A DNA stretch of 13,251 bases from DHVE2 group archaeon. Its GTDB lineage: Archaea > Thermoplasmatota > Thermoplasmata > Thermoplasmatales > Aciduliprofundaceae. The DNA lies in contig JALSPD010000059.1 of NCBI GenBank assembly GCA_026986135.1, positions 1 to 13,251 of the forward strand. The letters run 5' to 3'. Position numbers and translations under genes: made by a program. Positions 7,223 to 13,251 of the stretch are shown here, one piece after another (positions within the stretch are counted from its first letter, which is position 1; the number at the start of each line of letters is the position of its first letter). The notes below the pieces were generated by a model. The model made no database searches and was not told the DNA's origin. It worked only from the letters and a program-made list of their open reading frames with translations.

Positions 7223-9213
7223 ATACCCACCCCCATCAGGCTTCCTATGTGATATACCAGAAACGCCATTGTAAATGCGACCAGAAAGCCCTCACCAATA
7301 ACAAACAACAGGAATTTAATATTCCTTGTTTCGTTGTAAACCGTGGCAAGGGTTGCCACACATGGTGTGTAAAAGAGCATGAAAACCATGAAAGAGTATG
7401 CCTGAAGTGGAGTCATGGACGCAAGAATGGCACCTTTATTTCCATAAAGAACATAAAGAACATCAATAACCACCTCCTTAGCAAAAAATCCAAAAAACAG
7501 CGATATTATTGCCTCTGGAGTTAGGCCCACAAGCACGCCAAGTGGTGCAAGTACCGCTGCCAGCATGCCAATATAACTCTCCTCTGATCCGTACTCAACA
7601 CCCCATGGCAATGATGCCAGAATCCATATAATGATGGCTGCTCCCACTATGATAGTACCTGCCTTTTTGAGAAAACCCTCACTTTTTTCCCACATATGTA
7701 TGGATACACCTTTCAGAGTTGGTATCCTGTAAGGAGGTAATTCAAGCACAAAGGGTTGTGATTCTCCACGGAATAATGTCTTGCTGTATAGAATGCCAAG
7801 CAAAAATACAACCACTATGGAAAGCATAAGCAAACTCCATAGAACGAGAGCTGCGTTATCTGGAAAGAAGATATATGATAGGAATGCAAACACCTGAATC
7901 CTTGCGCCGCACGGTATGAAAGGATTCAGGGCTATGCTCAGTTTTCTCTCTGTCTCATCTTTAAGTGTTCGCGTTGCCATTATAGCAGGGACATTGCATC
8001 CAAAACCGAGCATGAGGGGTATAACCCCACGACCCTCAAGACCTATCTTTTTCATTATAGAATCCATTAAAAAAGCCACCCTTGCAAGGTAACCAGAATC
8101 CTCAAGAAAGGAGAGTATGAGAAACAGGAGCATTATGACTGGAAGGAATGTTATAACTGCACCCAAACCACGCAAAACTCCGTGATTTATCAAAGAGGCA
8201 AGCCAATCTGGCATGAAAGTGGACATCCATGCATAAGACAGATCAATCAAACCATTGATATGCACCCCATTTACATCTTTACCGTTAAAGAAAAAGTCAA
8301 TGGCATCCTGAAAGGGAGCAGCAACCAGAAACACAAACTGAAAAGACATGTACATTATCGCAATGAAGATGGGTATGCCCAGATATTTATGAGTGACCAC
8401 ATGATCAATCATATCTGTTATTGTGGTGCCCCCAACATTTATGGGTGCAGCCACCTCATGGAAAAGGCCATGTGCAAATGAGTATCTTGATGATGCCATC
8501 ACACTCTCTATATCATCACCAAATATGTCCTCAATATCATGTCTCAAATGCTCTGCCAGATGAAGCACATCTTTTGCTCCCATGCCGCTAAGTTTTTTGA
8601 GTACGTCTGCATCGTTCTCCAGGGTTTTTATTGCATACCACCTTGCAGGCTCAAGGCCAATTTGCTTTATCTTATCGGACAGTATCTCAATCCTCTTTTC
8701 AATATCCTCAGGATACTCCACCCTCCTGGGATTGAATTTTCCATGAATTATCTCATACTTTAACTCATCTATGCCCTCTCCCCTTATAGCCACCATGGGA
8801 ACAACGGGCAGTCCAAGCAAATCCCTCATTTTATTAACATCTATCCTGTACCTTTTTTTTGCTTCATCAAACATGTTAAGCGCGAGAACTATTCTCGGGG
8901 AAAGCTCAAGTAGCTCCGTGAGAAGATACAGATTTCTCTCCAGGTTGGATGCATCAATAACATGCACTATAACATCCGGCTTCTCCTCAATTATGAAATT
9001 TCTGGCTATTACCTCCTCAATTGAATACGCAGTAAGAGAATAAGTACCAGGCAAATCAACCACACGAATAACTTTTCCATCAACCACCATTGTTCCTTCC
9101 TTCTTTTCCACCGTGACCCCTGGCCAGTTACCCACATGCTGCCGCATACCAGTAAGTGCATTGAAGACCGTACTTTTACCTGTGTTTGGATTCCCCACAA
9201 GGGCCACAAGCAC
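7219..9213 (-). CDS. feoB: Ferrous iron transporter FeoB
   Basis: FeoB is the GTP-dependent inner-membrane Fe(II) importer. The N-terminal G domain shows G1 GNPNTGKST (7-15), a G2 Thr near 34, G3 DLPG (53-56), G4 NMFD (113-116) and G5 near AIRGEG (142-147). A helical linker (about 160-255) follows. The membrane core has the two Gate motifs: GFGCNVPAIMATR with C406, and PFIPCGARIQVF with C435. Later conserved pieces are FGFFAKEVVIDVLY and YTPCVATL with C618. About eight to nine helices are visible. At 664 residues it is shorter than E. coli FeoB (773) but normal for archaeal forms. The start is GTG at 9213, with AGGTGAT from the end of feoA as Shine-Dalgarno and only 4 nt between the genes. 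Its stop overlaps the next ATG. No key residue is missing. Confidence 0.97.
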   Translation of the reverse strand: MLVALVGNPNTGKSTVFNALTGMRQHVGNWPGVTVEKKEGTMVVDGKVIRVVDLPGTYSLTAYSIEEVIARNFIIEEKPDVIVHVIDASNLERNLYLLTELLELSPRIVLALNMFDEAKKRYRIDVNKMRDLLGLPVVPMVAIRGEGIDELKYEIIHGKFNPRRVEYPEDIEKRIEILSDKIKQIGLEPARWYAIKTLENDADVLKKLSGMGAKDVLHLAEHLRHDIEDIFGDDIESVMASSRYSFAHGLFHEVAAPINVGGTTITDMIDHVVTHKYLGIPIFIAIMYMSFQFVFLVAAPFQDAIDFFFNGKDVNGVHINGLIDLSYAWMSTFMPDWLASLINHGVLRGLGAVITFLPVIMLLFLILSFLEDSGYLARVAFLMDSIMKKIGLEGRGVIPLMLGFGCNVPAIMATRTLKDETERKLSIALNPFIPCGARIQVFAFLSYIFFPDNAALVLWSLLMLSIVVVFLLGILYSKTLFRGESQPFVLELPPYRIPTLKGVSIHMWEKSEGFLKKAGTIIVGAAIIIWILASLPWGVEYGSEESYIGMLAAVLAPLGVLVGLTPEAIISLFFGFFAKEVVIDVLYVLYGNKGAILASMTPLQAYSFMVFMLFYTPCVATLATVYNETRNIKFLLFVIGEGFLVAFTMAFLVYHIGSLMGVGI

Positions 9214-9217
9214 AATA

Positions 9218-9649
9218 TCACCTCACAAAGATCCTGTATGCTATGCCCCTTCCAATGTTGAATTTGCCCTTTGATGTTTGAACAAGCATTGGACAGCAGC
9301 CTCTAAGCACACGCACGGTTTCACCAACACCAATACCCATGCTACCCATGTTCCTTATGAATCCAACACCGCCATCTATGAGAACAATCCTAACCACAGA
9401 GCCGGAAGGAACCATTCCAAGTGGCACTATTTTGTCAACCTCCACATACGATGCTTCCTGTTTTCTTAGGGATATGAAAAAACCACGTATCTCATACTCC
9501 ACAGGATCACCGAATGGTGATGCGCGAACAACCCTTATCACAGTACCTGGAAGTATACCCATAGAAAGTAGACGCTGATGAATTGCACCTTTCCCAAGAA
9601 GATCCTTCACAATCGCGTACTCTCCGGGCCTCAATTCAGATAATTTCAT
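9218..9649 (-). CDS. feoA: FeoA-type protein, two fused FeoA domains
   Basis: FeoA proteins are small SH3-like cytosolic partners of FeoB, usually about 75-85 residues. This one has 143 residues and two copies in tandem. Copy 1 (1-73) has LRPGEYAIVKDLLG, then RLLSMGILPGTVIRVVR and a strand pair to VEVDKI. Copy 2 (about 75-143) has VPSGSVVRIVLIDGG, then RNMGSMGIGVGETVRVLRG and IGRGIAYRIFV. Copy 2 carries a Cys pair (C118-C119). Fusion suggests a fixed dimer acting on FeoB. The ATG at 9649 is 26 nt downstream of a TATA centre, so the mRNA is probably leaderless. It heads the feoA-feoB-membrane protein-feoC-like operon. A possible operator lies upstream at 9694-9707. Confidence 0.93.
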   Translation of the reverse strand: MKLSELRPGEYAIVKDLLGKGAIHQRLLSMGILPGTVIRVVRASPFGDPVEYEIRGFFISLRKQEASYVEVDKIVPLGMVPSGSVVRIVLIDGGVGFIRNMGSMGIGVGETVRVLRGCCPMLVQTSKGKFNIGRGIAYRIFVR

Positions 9650-9671
9650 TCACTGGTAAATCGCAAAAGAA

Positions 9672-9679
9672 TATTTAAA
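9672..9679 (-). promoter_or_regulatory. TATA box of the feo operon (leaderless)
   Basis: The reverse strand reads TTTAAATA, centred 26 nt before the feoA ATG at 9649. This predicts transcription starting at or next to the start codon. A TAAAC direct repeat (9676-9680 and 9686-9690, one helical turn apart) overlaps the TATA and the BRE region. Confidence 0.6.
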
Positions 9680-9693
9680 CTTATCTAAACATT

Positions 9694-9707
9694 TTTGGCA
9701 CACCTAA
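9694..9707. promoter_or_regulatory. Imperfect inverted repeat, possible metal-regulator site
   Basis: TTTGGCACACCTAA is a 5-4-5 inverted repeat (TTTGG / CCTAA, one mismatch). It resembles the half sites of DtxR/IdeR-type iron-dependent regulators (TTAGG...CCTAA). It lies between the divergent feoA and 9754 genes, about 45 bp above the predicted feo start site. That is far for a simple repressor, so control of both genes or activation is possible. No binding evidence; inference. Confidence 0.3.
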
Positions 9708-9725
9708 CAACCTGGGGGAAAAGAA

Positions 9726-9736
9726 AATAATATAAT
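9726..9736 (+). promoter_or_regulatory. TATA box for the gene at 9754
   Basis: AATAATATAAT is centred about 23 nt before the GTG at 9754, so a very short or absent leader is predicted. AGGGAT at 9745-9750 could instead act as a weak Shine-Dalgarno. Confidence 0.45.
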
Positions 9737-9753
9737 GAATCATTAGGGATTAT

Positions 9754-10695
9754 GTGAATGAGGAGAATGAGAAGAAGGGGCTATGTCCGAAACCCCCCAC
9801 AGAATACCTTTTAGGCCTTGCAATGGGCGCTGTCGTAATATCTGCTCTTTTCATAGCCGTGTATTTAATTCCTGTTTCTATTAATGGGGAATTCAGGTAT
9901 TATGGAACCCATATAGATTCATGGATGTACAGAGGCACTATTAACATACCTCAAAATACACAGATACCGGGAGATGCATGGATACTTGGTCTTAATTTGA
10001 AAATGGAGCATTATGATGAAACTTCAGCTGGAAAAATTGCGGATACTCTGGGTATGAATAACTACAGGATTTCGGATGATGGTACATATTACACCGTTGA
10101 AAATGAGAATGCTACCCTAATCCTTGCAAAGGACGGTTTTTATCTCTCGTACATTTTGAGGAACGTACCCTATAAAGAAAACAATCTCTCCGATTCTCAC
10201 CTACTTCTCCTTGCTAAAAAAGCAATTGTGAAATATTCTAATTTATTGCCTGAGGGAGTGACAATTATCCCCATGGATGTAAAAGACGGGAGGTTCATAA
10301 ACATCCATGGAAAGCATGTTGTTTACACCAAGCTTGTACGCTTAAAAGCACTCTTTGGAAGCCATGTCGTTACAATACCTCTTTCCATGGAGTTTGACTG
10401 GAAAGGCCGTATGGTTGGTCTGAAAAGCGCCCTATACAAGATAGATCCTGGAGAATACATGGTCTTCCCATCATTCATCAGGGCGCTCAGATGGATGGAG
10501 AAAAACGGGATACCCATTCCAAAAGATTGCTTTAACTTCTCAAAGGTCGTTCTTACCAATGTTACCGTGGTTTACTCTCCAATTAAGGACTCCAATAGTA
10601 TTTCTCCGGGATACCATATGACTTTTGATATTGTGGATTCTGGGGGAAAAAGAATATGCAGGGATGAGATCACGGTGGTATGGACACAGAAATGA
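9754..10695 (+). CDS. Unrecognised single-pass extracytoplasmic protein
   Basis: I do not recognise this 313-residue protein with confidence. A short charged N-terminus (about 1-17) precedes one hydrophobic helix (about 18-41), with no cleavage site or lipobox evident, so it is probably N-terminally anchored with a large outer domain. The outside part is strand-rich and may hold two repeats of an alpha-beta unit, one starting near KIADTLGMNNYRISDDGTYY and one near SHLLLLAKKAIVKYSN. This pattern loosely recalls YycI or PepSY-like folds, a weak impression only. Cys residues occur near KDCFNF and KRICRD. The start is GTG, near a TATA-like sequence. It diverges from feoA across 104 bp, so shared regulation is possible. 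Its stop lies 39 bp before thi4. Confidence 0.7.
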   Translation: MNEENEKKGLCPKPPTEYLLGLAMGAVVISALFIAVYLIPVSINGEFRYYGTHIDSWMYRGTINIPQNTQIPGDAWILGLNLKMEHYDETSAGKIADTLGMNNYRISDDGTYYTVENENATLILAKDGFYLSYILRNVPYKENNLSDSHLLLLAKKAIVKYSNLLPEGVTIIPMDVKDGRFINIHGKHVVYTKLVRLKALFGSHVVTIPLSMEFDWKGRMVGLKSALYKIDPGEYMVFPSFIRALRWMEKNGIPIPKDCFNFSKVVLTNVTVVYSPIKDSNSISPGYHMTFDIVDSGGKRICRDEITVVWTQK

Positions 10696-10704
10696 GAAGA
10701 AAGA

Positions 10705-10712
10705 GATATTAA
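10705..10712 (+). promoter_or_regulatory. TATA-like box for thi4 (leaderless)
   Basis: GATATTAA is centred about 26 nt before the ATG at 10735. This favours that start over the ATG at 10723 and predicts a leaderless mRNA. No TPP riboswitch can fit between 10696 and 10734. Confidence 0.45.
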
Positions 10713-10734
10713 CCACGATCCCATGCCTCTGCAC

Positions 10735-11499
10735 ATGGACCTGGAAACCATCATAAGCGAAAAGATAATAGAGGAGTACTTCTCACAGCTTAAGAACGCC
10801 CTTGTGTCAGATGCCGTTGTTGTTGGTGGGGGGCCCTCAGGGCTATATGCAGCAACGCTTCTTGCAAGAAATGGATTCAAAACTGTTCTTATTGATCGCA
10901 GACTTTCACTTGGTGGGGGTATCTGGGGAGGGGGGATGATGTTCAACTACATTACATTCACAGAGGATTCAAAAGCGTTATTTGATGATCTTGGAATAAA
11001 CTACAGGAAAAAAGACAACATATATGTTGCAAGTGCCATTGAACTTGCCGGTGCATTGATCCACAATGTATCCAAAAGCGGAGCTATAATACTAAACGGG
11101 ATCTACGCGGAGGATGTAATAGTAAAGGATAATCGTGTATCTGGCGTGGTGGTAAACTGGAGCACTGTGGATATTGCTAACCTCATGGTAGATCCCCTTA
11201 TGCTCGTTTCCCGCGTGGTTATTGATGCCACAGGACATCCTGCAGAGGTGGTTACTCACCTTGCAAAGAGGGTTCCTTCTCTCAAAATACAAGGAGAGGG
11301 GCCGATGAACGTTGGAGTGGGTGATGTGGATACTGTCACCCACACACAGGAGGTGTATCCAGGACTGATCGTCTGCGGAATGGCAGCCAACGCTGTAAGC
11401 GGGGCCCCGAGAATGGGACCCACCTTTGGAGGAATGCTTCTAAGCGGTAAAAAAGCATACGAGATTGCAAAAAATATAATCACTCAACAGCCTCTATGA
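10735..11499 (+). CDS. thi4: Thi4-family thiazole synthase (thiamine biosynthesis)
   Basis: Thi4 makes the thiazole part of thiamine from NAD and glycine; archaeal forms take sulphur from free sulphide with iron (family knowledge). The Rossmann motif VVVGGGPSG, the LSLGGGIWGGG segment and the C-terminal RMGPTFGGMLLSGKKA are diagnostic. The residue that is Cys (sulphur donor, yeast) or His (Methanocaldococcus) just before xDP appears to be Met: NLMVDPLML, Met151 of the 254-residue form. An in-frame ATG at 10723 would add four residues. ATG at 10735 is preferred because MDLETIISEKIIEEYF matches the usual family N-terminus and the TATA spacing fits. The older names ribulose-1,5-bisphosphate synthetase or isomerase appear in databases for this family. 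The 3' end overlaps the convergent DUF835 gene by 20 bp. Confidence 0.93.
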   Translation: MDLETIISEKIIEEYFSQLKNALVSDAVVVGGGPSGLYAATLLARNGFKTVLIDRRLSLGGGIWGGGMMFNYITFTEDSKALFDDLGINYRKKDNIYVASAIELAGALIHNVSKSGAIILNGIYAEDVIVKDNRVSGVVVNWSTVDIANLMVDPLMLVSRVVIDATGHPAEVVTHLAKRVPSLKIQGEGPMNVGVGDVDTVTHTQEVYPGLIVCGMAANAVSGAPRMGPTFGGMLLSGKKAYEIAKNIITQQPL

Positions 11500-13000
11500 A
11501 CTGGGCTATCTGTGGCACTTCGGTGGCACGTGGTGTGTATCTTAGGTAAACTTTCCCTCCACGGGGAACTTTAACATCAATCACATCCTTTAGAAAATTC
11601 ATCGCATTCTTCACTCCACCAACTGATATTATATAGTCCATGCAATCTATGTAAACATCACTTTTTTCAGAATCTTCAACCTTTTTTATACCCTCAAAAA
11701 GTAGACGATCCACCCCGAATCCCTTTGTCACCCTTATAATCTCAGCATTCTCACCAAGTTCCGAAATCGCATCCTCCTCGGCTCTTGTTGTAATAACCAG
11801 CACATCCCTTCCCCTTATGGCCCTGGCATCGTGAATAACAATTATGGCTGGATCGGGTATTTTACTCTCTATCCTTACGACCGTATCTGAAAGCCCCTTT
11901 GTGGATGCAACTGAACTAACCGCCAGAATAATGGTTGAATTTCCATTTATCATCCGTATATCTTCCAGAAATTCCGCAAAGAATCCCCTTCCAAAATTCT
12001 CCATTATATAATCTACACCATCTATTAGCAGAATGTCTCCGCCACGATCAACAAAACTTATTATGGCATACATCACTTCAAAATGAAGTCTATCAGGTAT
12101 CACCGCATTTTTGTAATTTCCAGGAAAATAAGTTAGCCAGAGAATTGGTGTTTTTTCAAACAAATATCTTCTCTTTAAAATGTGGGGCGGCCTTATGGTT
12201 ATAATCAGTCCGGGGTGACTGGATACCTCTCTCCTGAATGCTCTGTAGGCTGTGTTTATGTCTTCTATGGAAATTATCTCACCCCTAGACATGGCTATGC
12301 TGCATGTATCTCCCCTCACCCGTTCCCTTACAGGAACAATGATATACATCCCATATTTAAGTAGTGCAAATGTGAAAAGCAGCCCCATTACAGGTAGAAC
12401 ATGCACAGCGCTAAAAGCCTCAAAATCCGCAATGTAAAGGGGAGCAATCTGCGCCACACCCAGATAAAACAGAACGGCCAAAGACCCAACAGACATATAC
12501 AGTGCCTGATTTCTTTCAGCCTTTATCTTTGAAGATAAAAGAGTGTGGATGGGAATAAGCGATGACAAGACAAGCAGTGAATACACCCACAGGGCATAGT
12601 AGCCCCAGAATGGACCCCTCATGTTTCCTTCAACAGGATCGCAGTACATGAAATATGGTGTTAAGAGAAGATAAACAACCATGATACCAGAGATGACATA
12701 TATTGAAGGAAGTGCCCTGTAGACCAGATTTTTTCTGGGAAATATGGAAAGGGAGGTTAGGAGTCCAATAACGCCAATGAGGGCTCCTGCCGCAGTAACC
12801 TTCCCGCTGAGACATTCAATATATGGATATTTAAAATCCATAAGCGCCACGAGATCCGAGGTGGCTATTAGAAGTACACCCAAGGTGAATAAAAAAAGAA
12901 CATAGGTAATGGGCGATTTTCCCCTGTTTAGCGACACATAGGTGAAGAAGAAAACAAATATGGCTATCGTAATAAGATCCGAGATAACTTCAGGAATCAT
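11480..13000 (-). CDS. 7TM-DUF835 membrane protein with two DUF835 units
   Basis: This 506-residue protein has seven hydrophobic helices (about 4-24, 32-54, 67-85, 95-116, 133-154, 169-188, 200-222), in a pattern like the 7TM sensor region of archaeal and bacterial histidine kinases. It lacks any kinase domain. The C-terminal half is cytoplasmic. The first DUF835 unit (about 264-375) has IITIRPPH, ILWLTYFPG and DILLIDGVDYIMENFG. A second, weaker copy (about 398-495) repeats the order: VLVITTRAEE, EIIRVTKGFG, DVYIDCMDYIISVGG. Related DUF835 proteins are thought to be signalling or regulatory, but this is not established. The ATG at 13000 is about 28 nt after a TATA centre. The stop codon lies 20 bp inside the 3' end of thi4. 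No two-component partner is visible. Confidence 0.85.
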   Translation of the reverse strand: MIPEVISDLITIAIFVFFFTYVSLNRGKSPITYVLFLFTLGVLLIATSDLVALMDFKYPYIECLSGKVTAAGALIGVIGLLTSLSIFPRKNLVYRALPSIYVISGIMVVYLLLTPYFMYCDPVEGNMRGPFWGYYALWVYSLLVLSSLIPIHTLLSSKIKAERNQALYMSVGSLAVLFYLGVAQIAPLYIADFEAFSAVHVLPVMGLLFTFALLKYGMYIIVPVRERVRGDTCSIAMSRGEIISIEDINTAYRAFRREVSSHPGLIITIRPPHILKRRYLFEKTPILWLTYFPGNYKNAVIPDRLHFEVMYAIISFVDRGGDILLIDGVDYIMENFGRGFFAEFLEDIRMINGNSTIILAVSSVASTKGLSDTVVRIESKIPDPAIIVIHDARAIRGRDVLVITTRAEEDAISELGENAEIIRVTKGFGVDRLLFEGIKKVEDSEKSDVYIDCMDYIISVGGVKNAMNFLKDVIDVKVPRGGKVYLRYTPRATEVPQIAQFIEAVE

Positions 13001-13023
13001 CCACCTTATCTTTATCGCAACTC

Positions 13024-13033
13024 TTATTTAATT
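13024..13033 (-). promoter_or_regulatory. TATA box for the 7TM-DUF835 gene
   Basis: The reverse strand reads AATTAAATAA, centred about 28 nt before the ATG at 13000. This predicts a leaderless or nearly leaderless mRNA. AAGGTGG directly before the ATG is too close to serve as a normal Shine-Dalgarno. Confidence 0.5.
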
Positions 13034-13073
13034 TTTTTGTAAAATTTTGCATATAAAATAAGCCCATACGAAA

Positions 13074-13081
13074 GATATATT
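13074..13081 (+). promoter_or_regulatory. TATA box for the Nob1-like gene
   Basis: GATATATT is centred about 27 nt before the GTG at 13105, predicting a leaderless mRNA. A second TATA-like stretch, ATATAAAATA (13051-13060), would give a start near 13082. Confidence 0.45.
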
Positions 13082-13104
13082 GCCACAAAAAACATGTCTG
13101 GAAG

Positions 13105-13251
13105 GTGTACGTGCTTGACACCTCCGCAATTCTTGCAGGAATAAAGCCCCCACCAGATATGGTCGCAATCCCACCGGCGGTGCTGGAGGAACTCCACAAG
13201 AAGTATCCTGAAATACAAGGATACAGAGTAGTATCTCCCTCATCCAGCAGC
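13105..13251 (+). CDS. nob1: Nob1-like PIN-domain endoribonuclease, 3'-partial
   Basis: Only the first 49 residues are in the window. The start MYVLDTSAILAGI has the conserved PIN Asp at position 5, followed by a Pro-rich turn and VAIPPAVLEELHKKYPE, where a Glu of the acidic PIN site is expected. This pattern is typical of Nob1, the endonuclease that trims the 3' end of 16S rRNA in late small-subunit assembly. The zinc ribbon that would confirm Nob1 lies beyond the edge, so another VapC- or PIN-type nuclease cannot be excluded. The GTG at 13105 is chosen because it gives the usual MYVLD start and fits the TATA box. A GTG at 13111 (starting VLDTS) is the alternative. It diverges from the DUF835 gene across 104 bp. 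Confidence 0.65.
   Translation, partial: MYVLDTSAILAGIKPPPDMVAIPPAVLEELHKKYPEIQGYRVVSPSSSS

Noticed and set aside
9278..9578. Open frames on the + strand across feoA
   Set aside because: They are antisense to a well-supported feoA and show no family motif or promoter; they are shadows of its codon pattern.
10696..10734. TPP riboswitch before thi4
   Set aside because: Only 39 nt separate the genes and the mRNA is predicted leaderless, so there is no room for the aptamer.
1..13251. CRISPR arrays, tRNA or rRNA genes, IS elements
   Set aside because: No regularly spaced repeats, cloverleaf-like sequence with CCA end, transposase or terminal inverted repeats were seen by eye.

Overview
The window looks like a piece of a euryarchaeal chromosome, most likely a thermoacidophilic Thermoplasmata/DHVE2-type lineage resembling Aciduliprofundum. 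The lineage is inferred from recalled families, since no search was possible. Supporting points are an archaeal UPF0147 protein, a stand-alone Lrp-type RAM domain, tandem DUF835 behind a 7TM region, an archaeal Thi4, a Nob1-like PIN protein and a clostripain-like surface protease. TATA boxes (not -35/-10 pairs) lie about 26 nt before several starts.

Layout. (1) 1-3443 (+): the 3' part of a large secreted clostripain (C11) protease with a string of beta domains and a C-terminal anchor/sorting tail. (2) 3462-5295 (-): a DUF998 membrane protein, then an operon read leftwards of RAM-domain protein, UPF0147 protein and MarC-family membrane protein. (3) 5423-6391 (+): a Cas4-like PD-(D/E)XK nuclease carrying a four-helix membrane insert, with no CRISPR nearby. 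(4) 6403-9649 (-): a compact ferrous-iron operon of tandem-domain feoA, feoB, an unrecognised six-helix membrane protein and a FeoC-like winged-helix protein with a Cys cluster. (5) 9754-10695 (+): an unrecognised single-pass extracytoplasmic protein, divergent from feoA. (6) 10735-11499 (+): Thi4 thiazole synthase, overlapping at its 3' end with (7) 11480-13000 (-), a 7TM + double DUF835 protein. (8) 13105-13251 (+): the N-terminus of a Nob1-like PIN endonuclease, cut by the window edge.

Expression appears to use two modes. Genes at the head of a transcript (Cas4-like, feoA, thi4, DUF835, nob1-like) have a TATA box centred about 26-28 nt upstream, which predicts leaderless mRNAs. Genes inside operons (UPF0147, feoB, feoC-like) have Shine-Dalgarno sequences. 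The FeoC-like gene seems to start at an ATT codon behind a strong GGAGGGAGG.

The most notable points are: the Feo operon with a fused FeoA pair, an extra membrane protein and a non-standard feoC start; a Thi4 with Met where Cys or His is expected; the membrane-inserted Cas4-like nuclease; and a PEF-CTERM-like tail on the protease. No tRNA, rRNA, IS element or CRISPR array was seen, and no gene-free stretch exceeds about 130 bases.
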